A stretch of DNA of 64,000 nt, taken from NCBI GenBank assembly GCA_019912395.1, contig JAIOIH010000066.1, positions 35,227 to 99,226 on the forward strand, in the 5' to 3' direction. Below the pieces are notes generated by a model. It was not told where the DNA came from and ran no database searches. It saw only the letters and a list, made by a program, of their open reading frames with translations. Source of the stretch: Flavobacteriales bacterium. Lineage in GTDB: Bacteria; Bacteroidota; Bacteroidia; Flavobacteriales_F; PHOS-HE28. A program made the translations under genes and the position numbers. This document shows, one piece after another, positions 16,275 through 25,754 of the stretch (positions within the stretch are counted from its first letter, which is position 1; each line of letters starts with the position of its first letter).

Positions 16275-16634
16275 TTTTCGACAAATCCCAATGAACGCAA
16301 AAATAAGGAAGTGACCGAAAATCCTTGATCGGACCAGGCAGGAAATCCATTCACATCAAATGGGCAGTGTGGGCTTCTGGCCCGGGAGTGAGGCACAAAC
16401 AATGCGGCCTTTTATACCTATTCCTATCCGGAGCCTGAAGGGTGCCCCCGAAGAAGCTCACACCGGTCACCAAGGACGGGCCGTGGAAATGAGGGCGGCA
16501 AGGACCAACTACCTTGCCTCCGCATGCGATCAATACACCGGTCGAAGGCCAACCACTCCATGCTCAACTCAACGAATGCCATGACATGGTCCAAGGTCCT
16601 CCCCCAAATTGCACTTCACCCAGCGAATAAAGCG
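16275..16634. other. Divergent intergenic region
   Basis: This region of about 360 bases lies between two divergent genes. It holds the -7 element for the delta-60 gene and a TACCTTGC word at about 16509-16516 that may serve the lipoprotein gene. No gene is supported in it. Confidence 0.5.
16298..16305 (-). promoter_or_regulatory. -7 promoter element for the delta-60 gene
   Basis: The minus strand reads TATTTTTG, an exact TAnnTTTG match, 32 bases before the start codon. No TTG -33 element is seen at the right distance. Confidence 0.4.
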
Positions 16635-17750
16635 ATGATACTGATGCTCCAACGCAACGCACCGATCCATCACGCCTGCCTGTTCTTTCTGCTCATGGCC
16701 TCGTGTACGGCGCAACCGGGTTCCGACCAATCGGTGAAGGTTGCGAGCGCCGACACAGGACCAACGGACAGCTACACGCCCTACACCGACACCACGGGAC
16801 AACTCGCTGAGTACGTGGTGAACGCCTTCGCCGACAGCAAGGGCATCCTCTGGTTCGGGACGATGGGAAAGGGAGTTGCGCGCTACGATGGCAAATCCCT
16901 CACCTTCCTGAGCCCGGCCGATGGTGCTGGTGGGGACGTAGTGAGCAGCATCGCCGAGGACAAGGATGGCAACCTGTGGTTCGCCGGGCACGAAGGCACC
17001 GGGCTGTGTCGCCATGACGGACACACCTTCACGCAACTCTGGGAAGATGAAGGTAGCGTGACCGCGGATCGCGATGGGAACATCTGGGCCTCCAAACCGG
17101 ATGGTATCCAACGCTTCGTGGACGGTGCCTTCGTGGAGCTCGAACTTCCGATCGATCGCCGATCCATCACCACCTACGCCATCACCCCGGGAGAGGCCTC
17201 GTTCGCCATGTTGGACAGCAAGGGTAACCAGTGGTTCCGGTCGGATGGTGCCGGTGCGATCAAGTATGATGGAACATCGTTCACCCGATTCACCAAGAAG
17301 GACGGGCTGTGCAGCAACTCGGTGAACGACATCCTGGAGGACGATGCCGGCAACATCTGGTTCATATGCATGCAGGCCTACCAACCGAAGATGAGCGGTG
17401 ATGGTGGCCTGTGTCGCTACGATGGAAAGTCCTTTACCACCTTTCCGAAAGTGGATGGCTTGCACAACAACGACCTCTATACCCTGTTCAAGGACATGAC
17501 CGGGAACATCTGGATAGGCGCCACGGGCACAGGTGCATATCGCTTTGATGGCAAGGAGTTCACCTTGTTCAACACCACCGACCGGCCGGACATCAACGCC
17601 AGCTTCGGCTTGCAGGGCATGACGCAGGACCGGGACGGGAACTACTGGTGCGGTTTCTCCGGAGGCTTGTTCCGGCTCGCGGCCTCGGCGGCGACCAGCG
17701 CAGGTGGGGAACAGTTCGTGAACGTGACGCGGGAAGGGCCTTGGGAGTGA
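16635..17750 (+). CDS. Lipoprotein with two-component-regulator-type propeller repeats
   Basis: A 371-residue lipoprotein. The signal (MILMLQRNAPIHHACLFF) ends in the lipobox LMASC. The rest is a series of Reg_prop-type beta-propeller blades marked by ILWFGTMGKGVARYDGKS, NLWFAGHEGTG, NIWASKPDGI, NQWFRSDGAGAIKYDG, NIWFICM, NIWIGATGTGAYRFDG and NYWCGFSGGL. Such blades normally form the periplasmic sensor of hybrid two-component systems, but no kinase or membrane segment follows, so this is a free-standing propeller lipoprotein. ATG 16635 fits the signal peptide; ATG 16644 is an alternative. Ligand unknown. Confidence 0.8.
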   Translation: MILMLQRNAPIHHACLFFLLMASCTAQPGSDQSVKVASADTGPTDSYTPYTDTTGQLAEYVVNAFADSKGILWFGTMGKGVARYDGKSLTFLSPADGAGGDVVSSIAEDKDGNLWFAGHEGTGLCRHDGHTFTQLWEDEGSVTADRDGNIWASKPDGIQRFVDGAFVELELPIDRRSITTYAITPGEASFAMLDSKGNQWFRSDGAGAIKYDGTSFTRFTKKDGLCSNSVNDILEDDAGNIWFICMQAYQPKMSGDGGLCRYDGKSFTTFPKVDGLHNNDLYTLFKDMTGNIWIGATGTGAYRFDGKEFTLFNTTDRPDINASFGLQGMTQDRDGNYWCGFSGGLFRLAASAATSAGGEQFVNVTREGPWE

Positions 17751-18048
17751 GGGCGACTTGAGATCTCTCGGATCCCTTTCCAACCGCGTACTTGACCCGG
17801 GGCACGGCAGAAGAAACTGCAGTACCCATCCCTCTCGGCACTTCCAATGATCGGCTCATCTTCAACACAACCTCATTCCCAAGGGCCCAACCAATACTTT
17901 TCCCCTCTATTCATGCATTGGTCATTCGTCACTTGGATCATCACGGGTTAAAGCGATCTCGCTCGGGATCGTTGGAAGTGTGACCTGCATGAAGGTGAAG
18001 TGATGGCCCGGATCCCACCAGATCCCAATGATATCCTAGCAATTGACC

Positions 18049-18426
18049 ATGAACACGGAACGGAACAAACAGAACGCCATCGCCTTTTACCGCATGGCCT
18101 ACGAAGGCGATCCGCGCGGTGCCACCGAGCGGTACGTCGGCACGGAATACATTCAACACAATCCAATGGTGGCCAATGGCACCGAGGCCTTCATCGGCTA
18201 CTTCGAGCGCATGCAGCGGGAGTATCCGGAGAAGTCGATCGCGTTCGTGCGCAGCATCGCGGAAGGTGATCTGGTAGCGCTGCACACCCATCAGGTATGG
18301 CCGGGCAACGATCAATACGTGACCATGGATTTCTTCCGCTTCGATGCGAATGGAAAGATCTGCGAGCACTGGGATTCCATTCAGCAGGTCCCCAAGGAGT
18401 CCGCCAATGGGAATACGATGTGGTGA
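18049..18426 (+). CDS. SnoaL-like (NTF2-fold) protein
   Basis: A 125-residue cytoplasmic protein of the SnoaL/NTF2-like superfamily. It has the conserved ERYVGTEYIQHNP near residue 30, the central FIGYFERM, then FFRFDANGKICEHWDSIQ, the signature of predicted SnoaL-like aldol-condensation or ester-cyclase proteins. The fold makes a small hydrophobic cavity; many members are uncharacterised. ATG 18049 is used rather than the in-frame TTG six bases upstream. It has no signal peptide. It is followed 10 bases later by a frameshifted gene on the same strand. Confidence 0.82.
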   Translation: MNTERNKQNAIAFYRMAYEGDPRGATERYVGTEYIQHNPMVANGTEAFIGYFERMQREYPEKSIAFVRSIAEGDLVALHTHQVWPGNDQYVTMDFFRFDANGKICEHWDSIQQVPKESANGNTMW

Positions 18427-18436
18427 AACCGGGAAC

Positions 18437-18809
18437 ATGCGCTACCTAGGCTTCACCCCCTTATACCTTGCTCTTGCCACTTCCGCGCAGGACCCCAGCC
18501 TAGTGTGGCCCACGCTGCTCAGCCACTACCCATTTCCCGAGGAAGTTCCACGTGCTTACGTTCCGGGCAATGACGTTGCTTTTCGCGATACGACGTCCCC
18601 CAAGTCAGGGTTGGTGACCACGATCAATGCCGGTGTGGCATTGACCATTAGAGGATCGGGGCCAGGCCACGATCGCGGCAAAGGGCGTGCACGGGATGTG
18701 GTATTCCGCCAGTACTGCGGACGCCACGGAGATCAGCTACCGGATCAGCGTTTTCAGAAAAGGCGAAGCAGCCTCCAGCTTGGGCGGCGAAACTATTCGA
18801 GGACGATGA
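18437..18809 (+). pseudogene. Frameshifted gene of unknown function
   Basis: A protein-like frame starts at ATG 18437 (MRYLGFTPLYLALATSAQD, a signal-peptide-like start) and runs to SGLVTTINAGVALTI near 18648. There the frame loses protein character. A frame one base over takes on a coherent sequence (QATIAAKGVHGMWYSAST, then EISYRISVFRKGEAASSLGG) and ends with TGA at 18807-18809. A single-base insertion, or two-base deletion, near 18648 explains this. The join would give an exported protein of about 120 residues. Family not recognised. It could be a true pseudogene or a base-calling error. Confidence 0.5.
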
Positions 18810-19009
18810 GGACATCATCAATAGTGAATATGGACTAGTGAACGCCCAAATGAGCAAGCGGTGCGCACTTGAACTCATGTGATCGTTCAATGCGGCACTC
18901 TGGAGCATGGCCTTTCCGCTTCGATGAGTAGCGGTGGGCCTGCCAACAAATTGCACCCCTAGGCAACCGGATCAATTCAGCATTCTTAGCTGGACGGACG
19001 AATCATCGA

Positions 19010-20218
19010 TCACTGCTTCACGAAGGTGGTCGTGAACCTGCGCCCTTCTTCGATCATGGTAAGGACATATGCACCAGCCGGGAGATCGTACACATCCACC
19101 GATGCATTGCCCCGCACACTGCGGACCAAACAGCCCGCCGCATCATGCAACTCCAGCGTGACCATTCCAAGGTTCTTGAACCCGGAGACGAACAGGACAT
19201 CGGCGGTGGGGTTCGGATATACCTTGAGCAAGGGCCCCGCATCGATCTCCGGTGTGGAAACGAGCGCCGCGATGGTGCCGGTAACGAAGCCCGAATCCAC
19301 TTTGGCGAATACGCGATCATTGGAGAGGCTATAGTTGCCTACGAAGGAACCGAACGAATTGCTGGAGAAGATCCCCTCCAAGATCAGCTGCCAGCCCGAA
19401 GGTGCCCATGTGGTTCGCGAATACAATCCGTATGGACTGCGAACGAACAGGGCATCCTCATGGAAGCGCAAGCCGCCGACCCAGGAGGTAGGGGTCGCGC
19501 CAGGTTGGATGGAGGACCAGGTCGGGTCCGCAGGTGCGCCGTAACGGTGGCTGCCATCCTCATCATTGAAGAAATAGATGCCATTCACCACTTGCAATTC
19601 CGAAACACGCGCATACGTGCTTTGGTTCTTGGAAATATCGGTCCATGTGCCACCCCCGTTCGCGGAATGGAACAACTTCAAGGAATCGGAACCATAGTAG
19701 AGATCGCCATTGGCATCCAGCGCAGCACCGGTCACCGCATAGGGAGTTGCAACATCCGTAAAGGACACGCCCGAGTTGGTTGAATACTTGAAACCCGTGG
19801 GGGTGGACAGGAAGATGTTCCCTTGTGCGTCCTTGTAAAAGCACCTGCCCGCTACGCCGGTGATCTCCGACAGCGTCACCCCATTGTCCGTACTGCGGTA
19901 CACCCGGGGATCCATGACAGAGGAGGAAGGGTTGAGGTCCTGCAGCAGGAACAAGCTGCCATCGTTGGCATGGAAAGCCTTGGGGAAAGCGCCGTACAGC
20001 ACCACCGACCACGTGCCGTCGCCGCTGGAGGTGTATATGGAGTCCACGTAGGGGTCACGAAGAAAGAGGACGAATCCGGTTTCCGTTGCATTCACCTCCA
20101 TCTCATAGTGGTACTGCTGCCCAGCGGGCGGAATCCCGATGAGGTCCCAAGTCTGTGCACTCGTGTTGCCGATCAAGCAGGTGGCCAAGATCACCGGTCC
20201 AATGTTCTTCATGGTCAT
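19010..20218 (-). CDS. Sialidase/BNR-like repeat protein with T9SS type A sorting domain
   Basis: A secreted protein of about 400 residues. It starts at MTMKNIGPVILATCLIGNTSA (signal peptide; ATG 20218 or 20212). The body is a beta-propeller of photosynthesis-stability-factor/BNR type, with Asp-box-like turns YRSTDNGVTLSEI, YSTNSGVSFTDV and HSANGGGTWTDI. The C-terminus is a type A sorting domain (LLKVYPNPTADVLFV, LHDAAGCLV, LPAGAYVLTM). It would be exported by the type IX pathway. No catalytic residues of sialidases are evident, so an enzyme role is not claimed. Confidence 0.85.
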   Translation of the reverse strand: MTMKNIGPVILATCLIGNTSAQTWDLIGIPPAGQQYHYEMEVNATETGFVLFLRDPYVDSIYTSSGDGTWSVVLYGAFPKAFHANDGSLFLLQDLNPSSSVMDPRVYRSTDNGVTLSEITGVAGRCFYKDAQGNIFLSTPTGFKYSTNSGVSFTDVATPYAVTGAALDANGDLYYGSDSLKLFHSANGGGTWTDISKNQSTYARVSELQVVNGIYFFNDEDGSHRYGAPADPTWSSIQPGATPTSWVGGLRFHEDALFVRSPYGLYSRTTWAPSGWQLILEGIFSSNSFGSFVGNYSLSNDRVFAKVDSGFVTGTIAALVSTPEIDAGPLLKVYPNPTADVLFVSGFKNLGMVTLELHDAAGCLVRSVRGNASVDVYDLPAGAYVLTMIEEGRRFTTTFVKQ

Positions 20219-20716
20219 CGTGTTGTTCGTGCAATCTATGATAACGAACGGAGGTCGCGTACAGGAGTGGACCTTGCCAGCCCCTCTTTCATCTTCGAGC
20301 CGCTGAATCCCACCCACCGAGGCCATTGAACCATGGACGCGTTCGGTACGCTCCCTCTGAACCATGAACTGCGATGGGAAATGGGGGTATCATGCACACT
20401 ACTTCAAGCAGCACGATCAAGTGAGGGCAACTGGCCTTATGCGTGCCGTGATCCGGAAACTGGACCTGCCGCATCTGAAGGCGGACATCATTCTTGAAGC
20501 GGAAGGCACCGATCGAGAGCACAGTCGGTGCTCCTTGCGGTTACCGAGGTACAACGAAATCGAGGCATCTCCCTGCAACGCAACTTCACCTCTCCGGCCG
20601 GCTGGAAATGCTTGTATCGAAATGCCCCCGACACCATCCACCGCCCACTTCCTGATCAAGGACCGACCTTTGCGGTCCAATCGGTATTGCACCAGATCCA
20701 ATCCCGCCTTGCGCCC
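20219..20716. other. Intergenic region without a supported gene
   Basis: About 500 bases lie between the divergent T9SS protein and CoA-transferase genes. Frames here, including the extension of the CoA-transferase frame back to 20528, lack protein character. I see no RNA gene or strong hairpin. Confidence 0.45.
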
Positions 20717-22033
20717 ATGAAACCAGCCGTATCCGCAGCCGAGGCCGTGGCCTCCATCCGATCGGGGCAACGCGTCTTCATCCACAGCAGCGCAGCCACC
20801 CCCCATGTGCTGCTGGATGCCCTGTTGGCCCGTGCCGGGGAGCTCACCGATATGGAATTGGTGAGCATCAGTACCTATGGGGACATGGGGCTGGACCGGC
20901 CCGGGGTGAGCGACCACTTCTTCCTCAACTCCCTCTTCACCTCGGGCAATGTGCGCAAGACGGTGAACAGCTCCGCCGGGGACCATGTGCCCATTTTCCT
21001 GAGCGAGATCCCTCGCCTGTTCGATCGGGGCATGTTCCCGCTGGATGCGGCCTTGGTGCAGCTGTCGCCACCGGACCGACACGGCTTCTGCACCTTGGGC
21101 GTGTCCGTGGACGTCTCACGGGCTGCTGTACGCAACGCGCGCTTGGTGATCGGCCAGATCAACCCCCGCATGCCCCGCACGCATGGGGAAGGACAGGTCC
21201 ACATCAGCCAGCTCCATGCCTGCGTGGAAGTGGATGAACCCTTGCCGGAAGTGGACTATGCCTGCCGCATCGGGGATCGCGAGCGGGCCATCGGCCATCA
21301 CTGCGCAGCGCTGGTGGAGGACGGCTCCACCCTGCAGCTCGGCATCGGTGCGATCCCGGACGCCGTGCTGGGCAATCTGAAGGGCCATGTGGACCTGGGC
21401 GTACACACCGAGATGTGCTCGGACGGCATGATCGACCTGCTGGAAAGCGGTGCCATCACCAACCGCTTCAAGCGAAAGTACCGGGGCCGGGTGGTCACCA
21501 GCTTCGCGTTGGGCACGCGCAAACTTTACGATGCGGTGGACGACAACCCGCTCTTCGCCTTTCTGGACGCCCAATACGTGAACGATGGCCATGTGATCCG
21601 CCAGAACCCCAAGGTGGTTGCCATCAACAGCGCGATCGAGATCGACATCACCGGCCAGGTATGCGCGGACAGCATCGGCACCTACCAGTATTCAGGCGTG
21701 GGCGGCCAGATGGACTTCATGCGCGGTGCTGCACTTACCGAAGGTGGCAAGCCGATCATCGCCATGGCCAGCACCACGGGATCCGGCCTCTCGAAGGTCG
21801 TTCCCCTGCTGAAGCCGGGGGCCGGGGTGGTGACCACACGGGCGCACATGCACTACGTGGTCACCGAATACGGCACCGCCTTCCTCTTTGGCCGGAACCT
21901 GAGGCAACGCGCCGAGGCCCTCACCGCGATCGCGCACCCGGACCATCGGGAGGAGCTGGACCGCGCCGTGTTCGACCGTTTCGGGGCGAAGTGGGTGGCC
22001 GCTTCTGGTGGCGGTGTGGCGGGAGGTGATTGA
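20717..22033 (+). CDS. Acetyl-CoA hydrolase/transferase family protein (4-hydroxybutyrate CoA-transferase-like)
   Basis: A 438-residue class I CoA-transferase of the acetyl-CoA hydrolase/4-hydroxybutyrate CoA-transferase group. It transfers CoA between acetyl-CoA (or propionyl/butyryl-CoA) and a carboxylic acid, or hydrolyses it. It has the N-terminal SAAEAVASIRSGQRVFIHSS, the oxyanion segment LQLGIGAIPDAVL, the catalytic-glutamate segment GVHTEMCSDG, and the C-terminal TGSGLSKVVP and TTRAHMHYVVTEYG typical of the family. Translation most likely starts at ATG 20717, where homology starts; the frame upstream is spurious. The neighbours give no pathway clue, so the physiological acid is unknown. 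Confidence 0.88.
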   Translation: MKPAVSAAEAVASIRSGQRVFIHSSAATPHVLLDALLARAGELTDMELVSISTYGDMGLDRPGVSDHFFLNSLFTSGNVRKTVNSSAGDHVPIFLSEIPRLFDRGMFPLDAALVQLSPPDRHGFCTLGVSVDVSRAAVRNARLVIGQINPRMPRTHGEGQVHISQLHACVEVDEPLPEVDYACRIGDRERAIGHHCAALVEDGSTLQLGIGAIPDAVLGNLKGHVDLGVHTEMCSDGMIDLLESGAITNRFKRKYRGRVVTSFALGTRKLYDAVDDNPLFAFLDAQYVNDGHVIRQNPKVVAINSAIEIDITGQVCADSIGTYQYSGVGGQMDFMRGAALTEGGKPIIAMASTTGSGLSKVVPLLKPGAGVVTTRAHMHYVVTEYGTAFLFGRNLRQRAEALTAIAHPDHREELDRAVFDRFGAKWVAASGGGVAGGD

Positions 22034-22267
22034 TGCGGCACCCGGAGGATCGCACCTGAACCGACAACGCATCGGCCGTAACAATCCACCCGCTGGAACA
22101 GGAATAGCCACGTTCACGCTCGTATTTTTCAGCACCTGCATCGTATGCACTCCACCTCTGGCGGTTTCCAGAGCCTGTGTTACAGCGCCCCAAAAGTTCG
22201 GCATTTACCTTGCCAACCCGTCCATCCGTTTTGGCCGGTCCATTTTTAAGCTCCATACCATCCATCC

Positions 22268-23722
22268 ATGACCAACGAAGCCATCCGCGCCCTTGAACCC
22301 AAAGCCCTCTGGAACCATTTCGCCGACCTCAACGCCGTGCCGCGTCCATCCAAGAAGGAGGAGCGTGTGATCCAGTTCATGAAGGAATTCGGGGAGAAGC
22401 TAGGGCTGCCCACGCAGGTGGACCACGCCGGTAACGTGATCATCAAGAAGCCCGGCACCAAGGGCAAGGAGAAGATGACCCCGGTGGCCTTGCAGAGCCA
22501 TTTGGACATGGTCCATCAGAAGAACAACGACACGCACTTCAACTTCGATACGGACGGCATCAAGATGAAAGTGGATGGCGATTGGGTGAAGGCCGAAGGC
22601 ACCACGCTCGGCGCGGACAACGGCATCGGCGTGGCCACGATCATGACGCTGCTCGAATCCACGGACATCCCGCATCCCCCGTTGGAAGCGCTCTTCACCA
22701 TCGATGAGGAGACCGGAATGACGGGCGCTTTCGAGCTGAAGGGCGGCCTCCTGGATGCGTACATCCTGCTGAATCTGGATACTGAGGAGGACAACGAGCT
22801 CACCATCGGTTGTGCCGGTGGAGTGGATGTAACGGCCAAGGGCACCTATGCCACCGAAGCCGTTCCCCAAGGGATCAAGGGATATCGCCTATCGGTGAAA
22901 GGCTTGACCGGCGGTCATTCCGGCACGGAGATCCACATCGGCAGGGGCAACGCGAACAAACTGATGAACCGGATCCTGCTCGAGAATGAAGGGCATGGCA
23001 TCCGTGTCTCCACGATCGAGGGCGGCAGCCTGCGCAATGCGATCCCCCGCGAGAGCGTCGCCAGCATCGGTGTGCCTGCGGACAAGGTGCAAGCCTTCAC
23101 CAAGGACTTCGAGAAGCTCCGCGACACGCTGAAATCCGAGTACGGCACCACAGATCCGGAGTTGCAGATCGAGCTAGCACCAGCGGACCTCAGCGGCAAA
23201 GTGATGGCCGCCGACGACCAAGGTCGTTTCCTGCGCGCCGTACAAGCCTGCCCGGGCGGGATCTACCGCATGAGCCCCGATGTGGAGGGCCTGGTGCAGA
23301 CCAGCAACAACGTGGCCCGCATCCAACTGAAGGAAGGTACCTACACGGTGATGTGCCTTACCCGCGGCTCGGTGGACAGCGAGAAGATGGATGAGGCCAA
23401 CAGCATCAGAGCGGTCTTTGAACTGATCGATGCCAAGGTGGAATTCAGCGGTGCATACCCCGGCTGGACGCCCCGCCCCGATGCCAAGATCGTGAAGTTG
23501 ATGGCCGACATCTACCGCAAGCGATTTGATAGTGAGCCGCATGTACTGGCCTGCCACGCCGGCTTGGAATGCGGCATCCTCGGCACCAACTACCCGGATA
23601 TGGAGATGATCTCCTTCGGCCCAACGATCAGAGGCCCACACTCACCGGACGAAAAGGTGCAGATCAGCTCCGTGCAGAAGTTCTGGGGGTATTTGCAGGA
23701 GGTGCTGGATGAGATCGAGTGA
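22268..23722 (+). CDS. pepD: Aminoacyl-histidine dipeptidase (M20 family PepD)
   Basis: A 484-residue zinc dipeptidase of family M20C that cleaves Xaa-His and other dipeptides in the cytoplasm. The metal ligand motifs are in order: LQSHLDMVHQKN (His), LGADNGIGVA (bridging Asp), TIDEETGMTGAF (catalytic and ligand Glu pair), LDTEED, and near the end CHAGLECGIL (His). The lid/dimerisation domain (GGHSGTEIHIGRGNANKLM) sits between. Length and order match E. coli PepD. A TACCTTGC word at 22206-22213, one or two changes from the -7 consensus, may mark its promoter. Confidence 0.92.
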   Translation: MTNEAIRALEPKALWNHFADLNAVPRPSKKEERVIQFMKEFGEKLGLPTQVDHAGNVIIKKPGTKGKEKMTPVALQSHLDMVHQKNNDTHFNFDTDGIKMKVDGDWVKAEGTTLGADNGIGVATIMTLLESTDIPHPPLEALFTIDEETGMTGAFELKGGLLDAYILLNLDTEEDNELTIGCAGGVDVTAKGTYATEAVPQGIKGYRLSVKGLTGGHSGTEIHIGRGNANKLMNRILLENEGHGIRVSTIEGGSLRNAIPRESVASIGVPADKVQAFTKDFEKLRDTLKSEYGTTDPELQIELAPADLSGKVMAADDQGRFLRAVQACPGGIYRMSPDVEGLVQTSNNVARIQLKEGTYTVMCLTRGSVDSEKMDEANSIRAVFELIDAKVEFSGAYPGWTPRPDAKIVKLMADIYRKRFDSEPHVLACHAGLECGILGTNYPDMEMISFGPTIRGPHSPDEKVQISSVQKFWGYLQEVLDEIE

Positions 23723-23787
23723 GCGAACGAACGTCGCAACCCTGGGCCTCCGAAGCGGATGACCCTACGGCGGTGTGTTCGTCCCTG

Positions 23788-24303
23788 TTATTCTGAAGCA
23801 TCCACTCCCTTCGCAAGCTGTCGCTCGTACTCCGCAGCATCGAAACTTCCATCCGAGACTTGGACGCGTCCATTCCCGGACATCGTCCAGTGTTCCACTC
23901 CGCTGAAGCATACACTGTTGCCGGTGCCGTTCGGGCCGGTATTGGTTCCGATCAACGTCCAATGGAACGAAGGACCATCCGGTCCGGTCACCAAGCTGTC
24001 CATTAGCAACGTCAGGTCCGGAAAGGTCTTCATGAAACCCGCCGCCACTTGGGTGATCGCATCAGTTCCCACGGCCAGTTCGCCCTTGTTCACGGTGAGG
24101 GACCCGTCCGGCTCAAAGAACGAAGCCACCCGATCGGGCTGCTGACTGCACCAGGCTTCAGCATAATCCGCTCCAAAGAGCTGTAGTTCATAATTATCCA
24201 TGTGAAGTCCACTTGTTGCCTTCATGGTATCGGTTGCCTGCTCGACCGAACCACTGTTGCATGCGGAAGTGACCAATACTACCAATAGCAAAGTGCTACG
24301 CAT
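23788..24303 (-). CDS. NTF2-like/SnoaL-like lipoprotein
   Basis: A 171-residue lipoprotein (MRSTLLLVVLVTSAC, lipobox VTSAC) with an NTF2-like domain of the kind that carries DYAEAWCSQQPDRVASFFEPDGSL near the start, FMKTFPDLTLLMDSLV in the middle and FHWTLIGTNTGPNGTGN after it. The last two segments are typical of ester-cyclase or steroid-isomerase-like proteins. An ATG three codons upstream (24312) is an alternative start. It lies 19 bases downstream of an exported RidA-like gene on the same strand, so the pair may be an operon. Substrate unknown. Confidence 0.75.
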   Translation of the reverse strand: MRSTLLLVVLVTSACNSGSVEQATDTMKATSGLHMDNYELQLFGADYAEAWCSQQPDRVASFFEPDGSLTVNKGELAVGTDAITQVAAGFMKTFPDLTLLMDSLVTGPDGPSFHWTLIGTNTGPNGTGNSVCFSGVEHWTMSGNGRVQVSDGSFDAAEYERQLAKGVDASE

Positions 24304-24322
24304 GTTCGGCATGGTATCGCGC

Positions 24323-24844
24323 TCAATGCTGTGGCTTGTGTACCTCCAGTTCGATCTCGATCATGAATTCCGGCAGGGCGAGGCCCTTCACCTCCAACCA
24401 GGAACCTGCCGGAAATTGCTTGGTATAGATCGCACCCCGGTACTCGGCATGCTTTAGGAAGCCCGCCATGTCCGTGGTGAATATGTGCTCCGCCACCACG
24501 TCATCGAAGGTGCATCCGTAGTGCTTCAGGATCTTGTCCAGGTCGGAATAGCAGTTCTTCATTTGCTGCCCGAGGTCGCCCACTGCGGTCGCATTTCCCT
24601 CGTTATCCATGCTTACCGCTCCACTGATCGTGATGGCATCGCCGATGCGCACCGCGTGCGTGTAGCCATATGCTTTCTCCACATCGGGCCGCAGGCTGAA
24701 CCATTCCGGCTTTTCATCATCTGTTGGCGTTGTCCGTGGTTCCTCGGTGGAACCTGAACCCACCGCGCTGGCGAGCAGGACCGGTAGTGCCGCCACGGCA
24801 AGGAGTAGCAGGTTCTTTCGGAGGTCGGTGAAGGCGTATTTCAT
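24323..24844 (-). CDS. Exported RidA-like (YjgF/YER057c) protein
   Basis: A 173-residue RidA-superfamily protein with an N-terminal signal peptide or anchor (LLLLAVAALPVLLASAV), so it acts outside the cytoplasm. Cytoplasmic RidA hydrolyses reactive enamines and imines such as 2-aminoacrylate. The fold landmarks are clear: IGDAITISGAVSMDNEG, LGQQMKNCYSDLDKIL, DVVAEHIFTTDM and FMIEIELEV. The arginine that binds the substrate carboxylate in RidA proper (in the PARTxVEV-like strand) is replaced, here PAGSWLEVKGL, so imine deaminase activity is doubtful and it belongs to another Rid subgroup. It probably shares a transcript with the downstream NTF2-like lipoprotein gene. Confidence 0.82.
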   Translation of the reverse strand: MKYAFTDLRKNLLLLAVAALPVLLASAVGSGSTEEPRTTPTDDEKPEWFSLRPDVEKAYGYTHAVRIGDAITISGAVSMDNEGNATAVGDLGQQMKNCYSDLDKILKHYGCTFDDVVAEHIFTTDMAGFLKHAEYRGAIYTKQFPAGSWLEVKGLALPEFMIEIELEVHKPQH

Positions 24845-25071
24845 GATGGTTGGATTTTGTTCGGACCAAAGGTTCGGTGCATGGCGGGCCTCATACCTCG
24901 TGGAAATACCGGTTTCAATTGACGTGAGCGGGCAAGACCAGTGTATTTCAACAAGGCCCGATCACCCATGGGATCCATCAACTCCGACGAAACTGGTATA
25001 TCCACGAGGTGCCTGCCCGGTCCGTGGAAATAGTTTCGCCTCTCAACGGAAACCACCTCAACCCCTTTACC

Positions 25072-25635
25072 ATGACCATTCGGAATACCGCGTTCACGTT
25101 CGCAATACCCGGACTCTTGCTTGCCGCTTGTTCCGCACCTCAACCCTGCCCGCCGGTGGAGGTGCATTTCGTGCATCCGGTTTCCTCCATCCCGCCCGAA
25201 GCCGATGCCAACATCGCAGTGGTGGAAGGTTACCTCAACGCATTGGTAACACTGGATGTCGCGGCCATTCGTGCCGCAACAGCCCCTGGGTTCTACGCCA
25301 ACAATACCTATACACCGCCCGACTCATCCGATGTTGAAGGCGTCATCTCCGCGTGGATGCACAACGACTCGACCCGCAGCGATCAGAAGCTGGAGAAGGT
25401 GTTCGCGGAATGTGTTCGCGTGGCCCCGGGTAATGAATATGCGGGCGACTGGGTGCATTACTGGGGCACTTATTACGCCACGGACAAGGCTACGGGCAAA
25501 CCTTTCCGGGTCCCCTTCTTCTATGATGGCCGCGTGGAGGACGGCAAGATCACCAAGTCATACACGTACCTGGACCGCTTGTCCGTGTGGAACCAGTTGG
25601 GCGTGGCACCTCCGGTTCCGGCCACAAGGAAATAG
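25072..25635 (+). CDS. NTF2-like lipoprotein
   Basis: A 187-residue lipoprotein. The signal (MTIRNTAFTFAIPGLLLAAC) ends in the lipobox LLAAC. The domain has the NTF2/SnoaL-like pattern VVEGYLNALVTLDVAAIRA, then YAGDWVHYWGTYYATDKATG, then VEDGKITKSYTYLDRLSVW. It resembles the other two NTF2-like genes in this neighbourhood (18049 and 23788), but the sequences differ widely, so they are not recent duplicates. The start at ATG 25072 is set by the lipoprotein signal. Function unknown. Confidence 0.75.
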   Translation: MTIRNTAFTFAIPGLLLAACSAPQPCPPVEVHFVHPVSSIPPEADANIAVVEGYLNALVTLDVAAIRAATAPGFYANNTYTPPDSSDVEGVISAWMHNDSTRSDQKLEKVFAECVRVAPGNEYAGDWVHYWGTYYATDKATGKPFRVPFFYDGRVEDGKITKSYTYLDRLSVWNQLGVAPPVPATRK

Positions 25636-25754
25636 GTGGGAGGAGTATCGCGGCACGTGACCGTTCTGCAGAACTCCTCCCTTGTACCCTGGTTTTGCCT
25701 TGCTTGAACCTTGGTCGGTCAATGATCGCCGATCCCGTGTTCCTTTGCGTTCCC

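Noticed and set aside
20364..20720. Small plus-strand frame before the CoA-transferase gene
   Set aside because: No start signals or protein-like composition, and it ends inside the start of the real gene.
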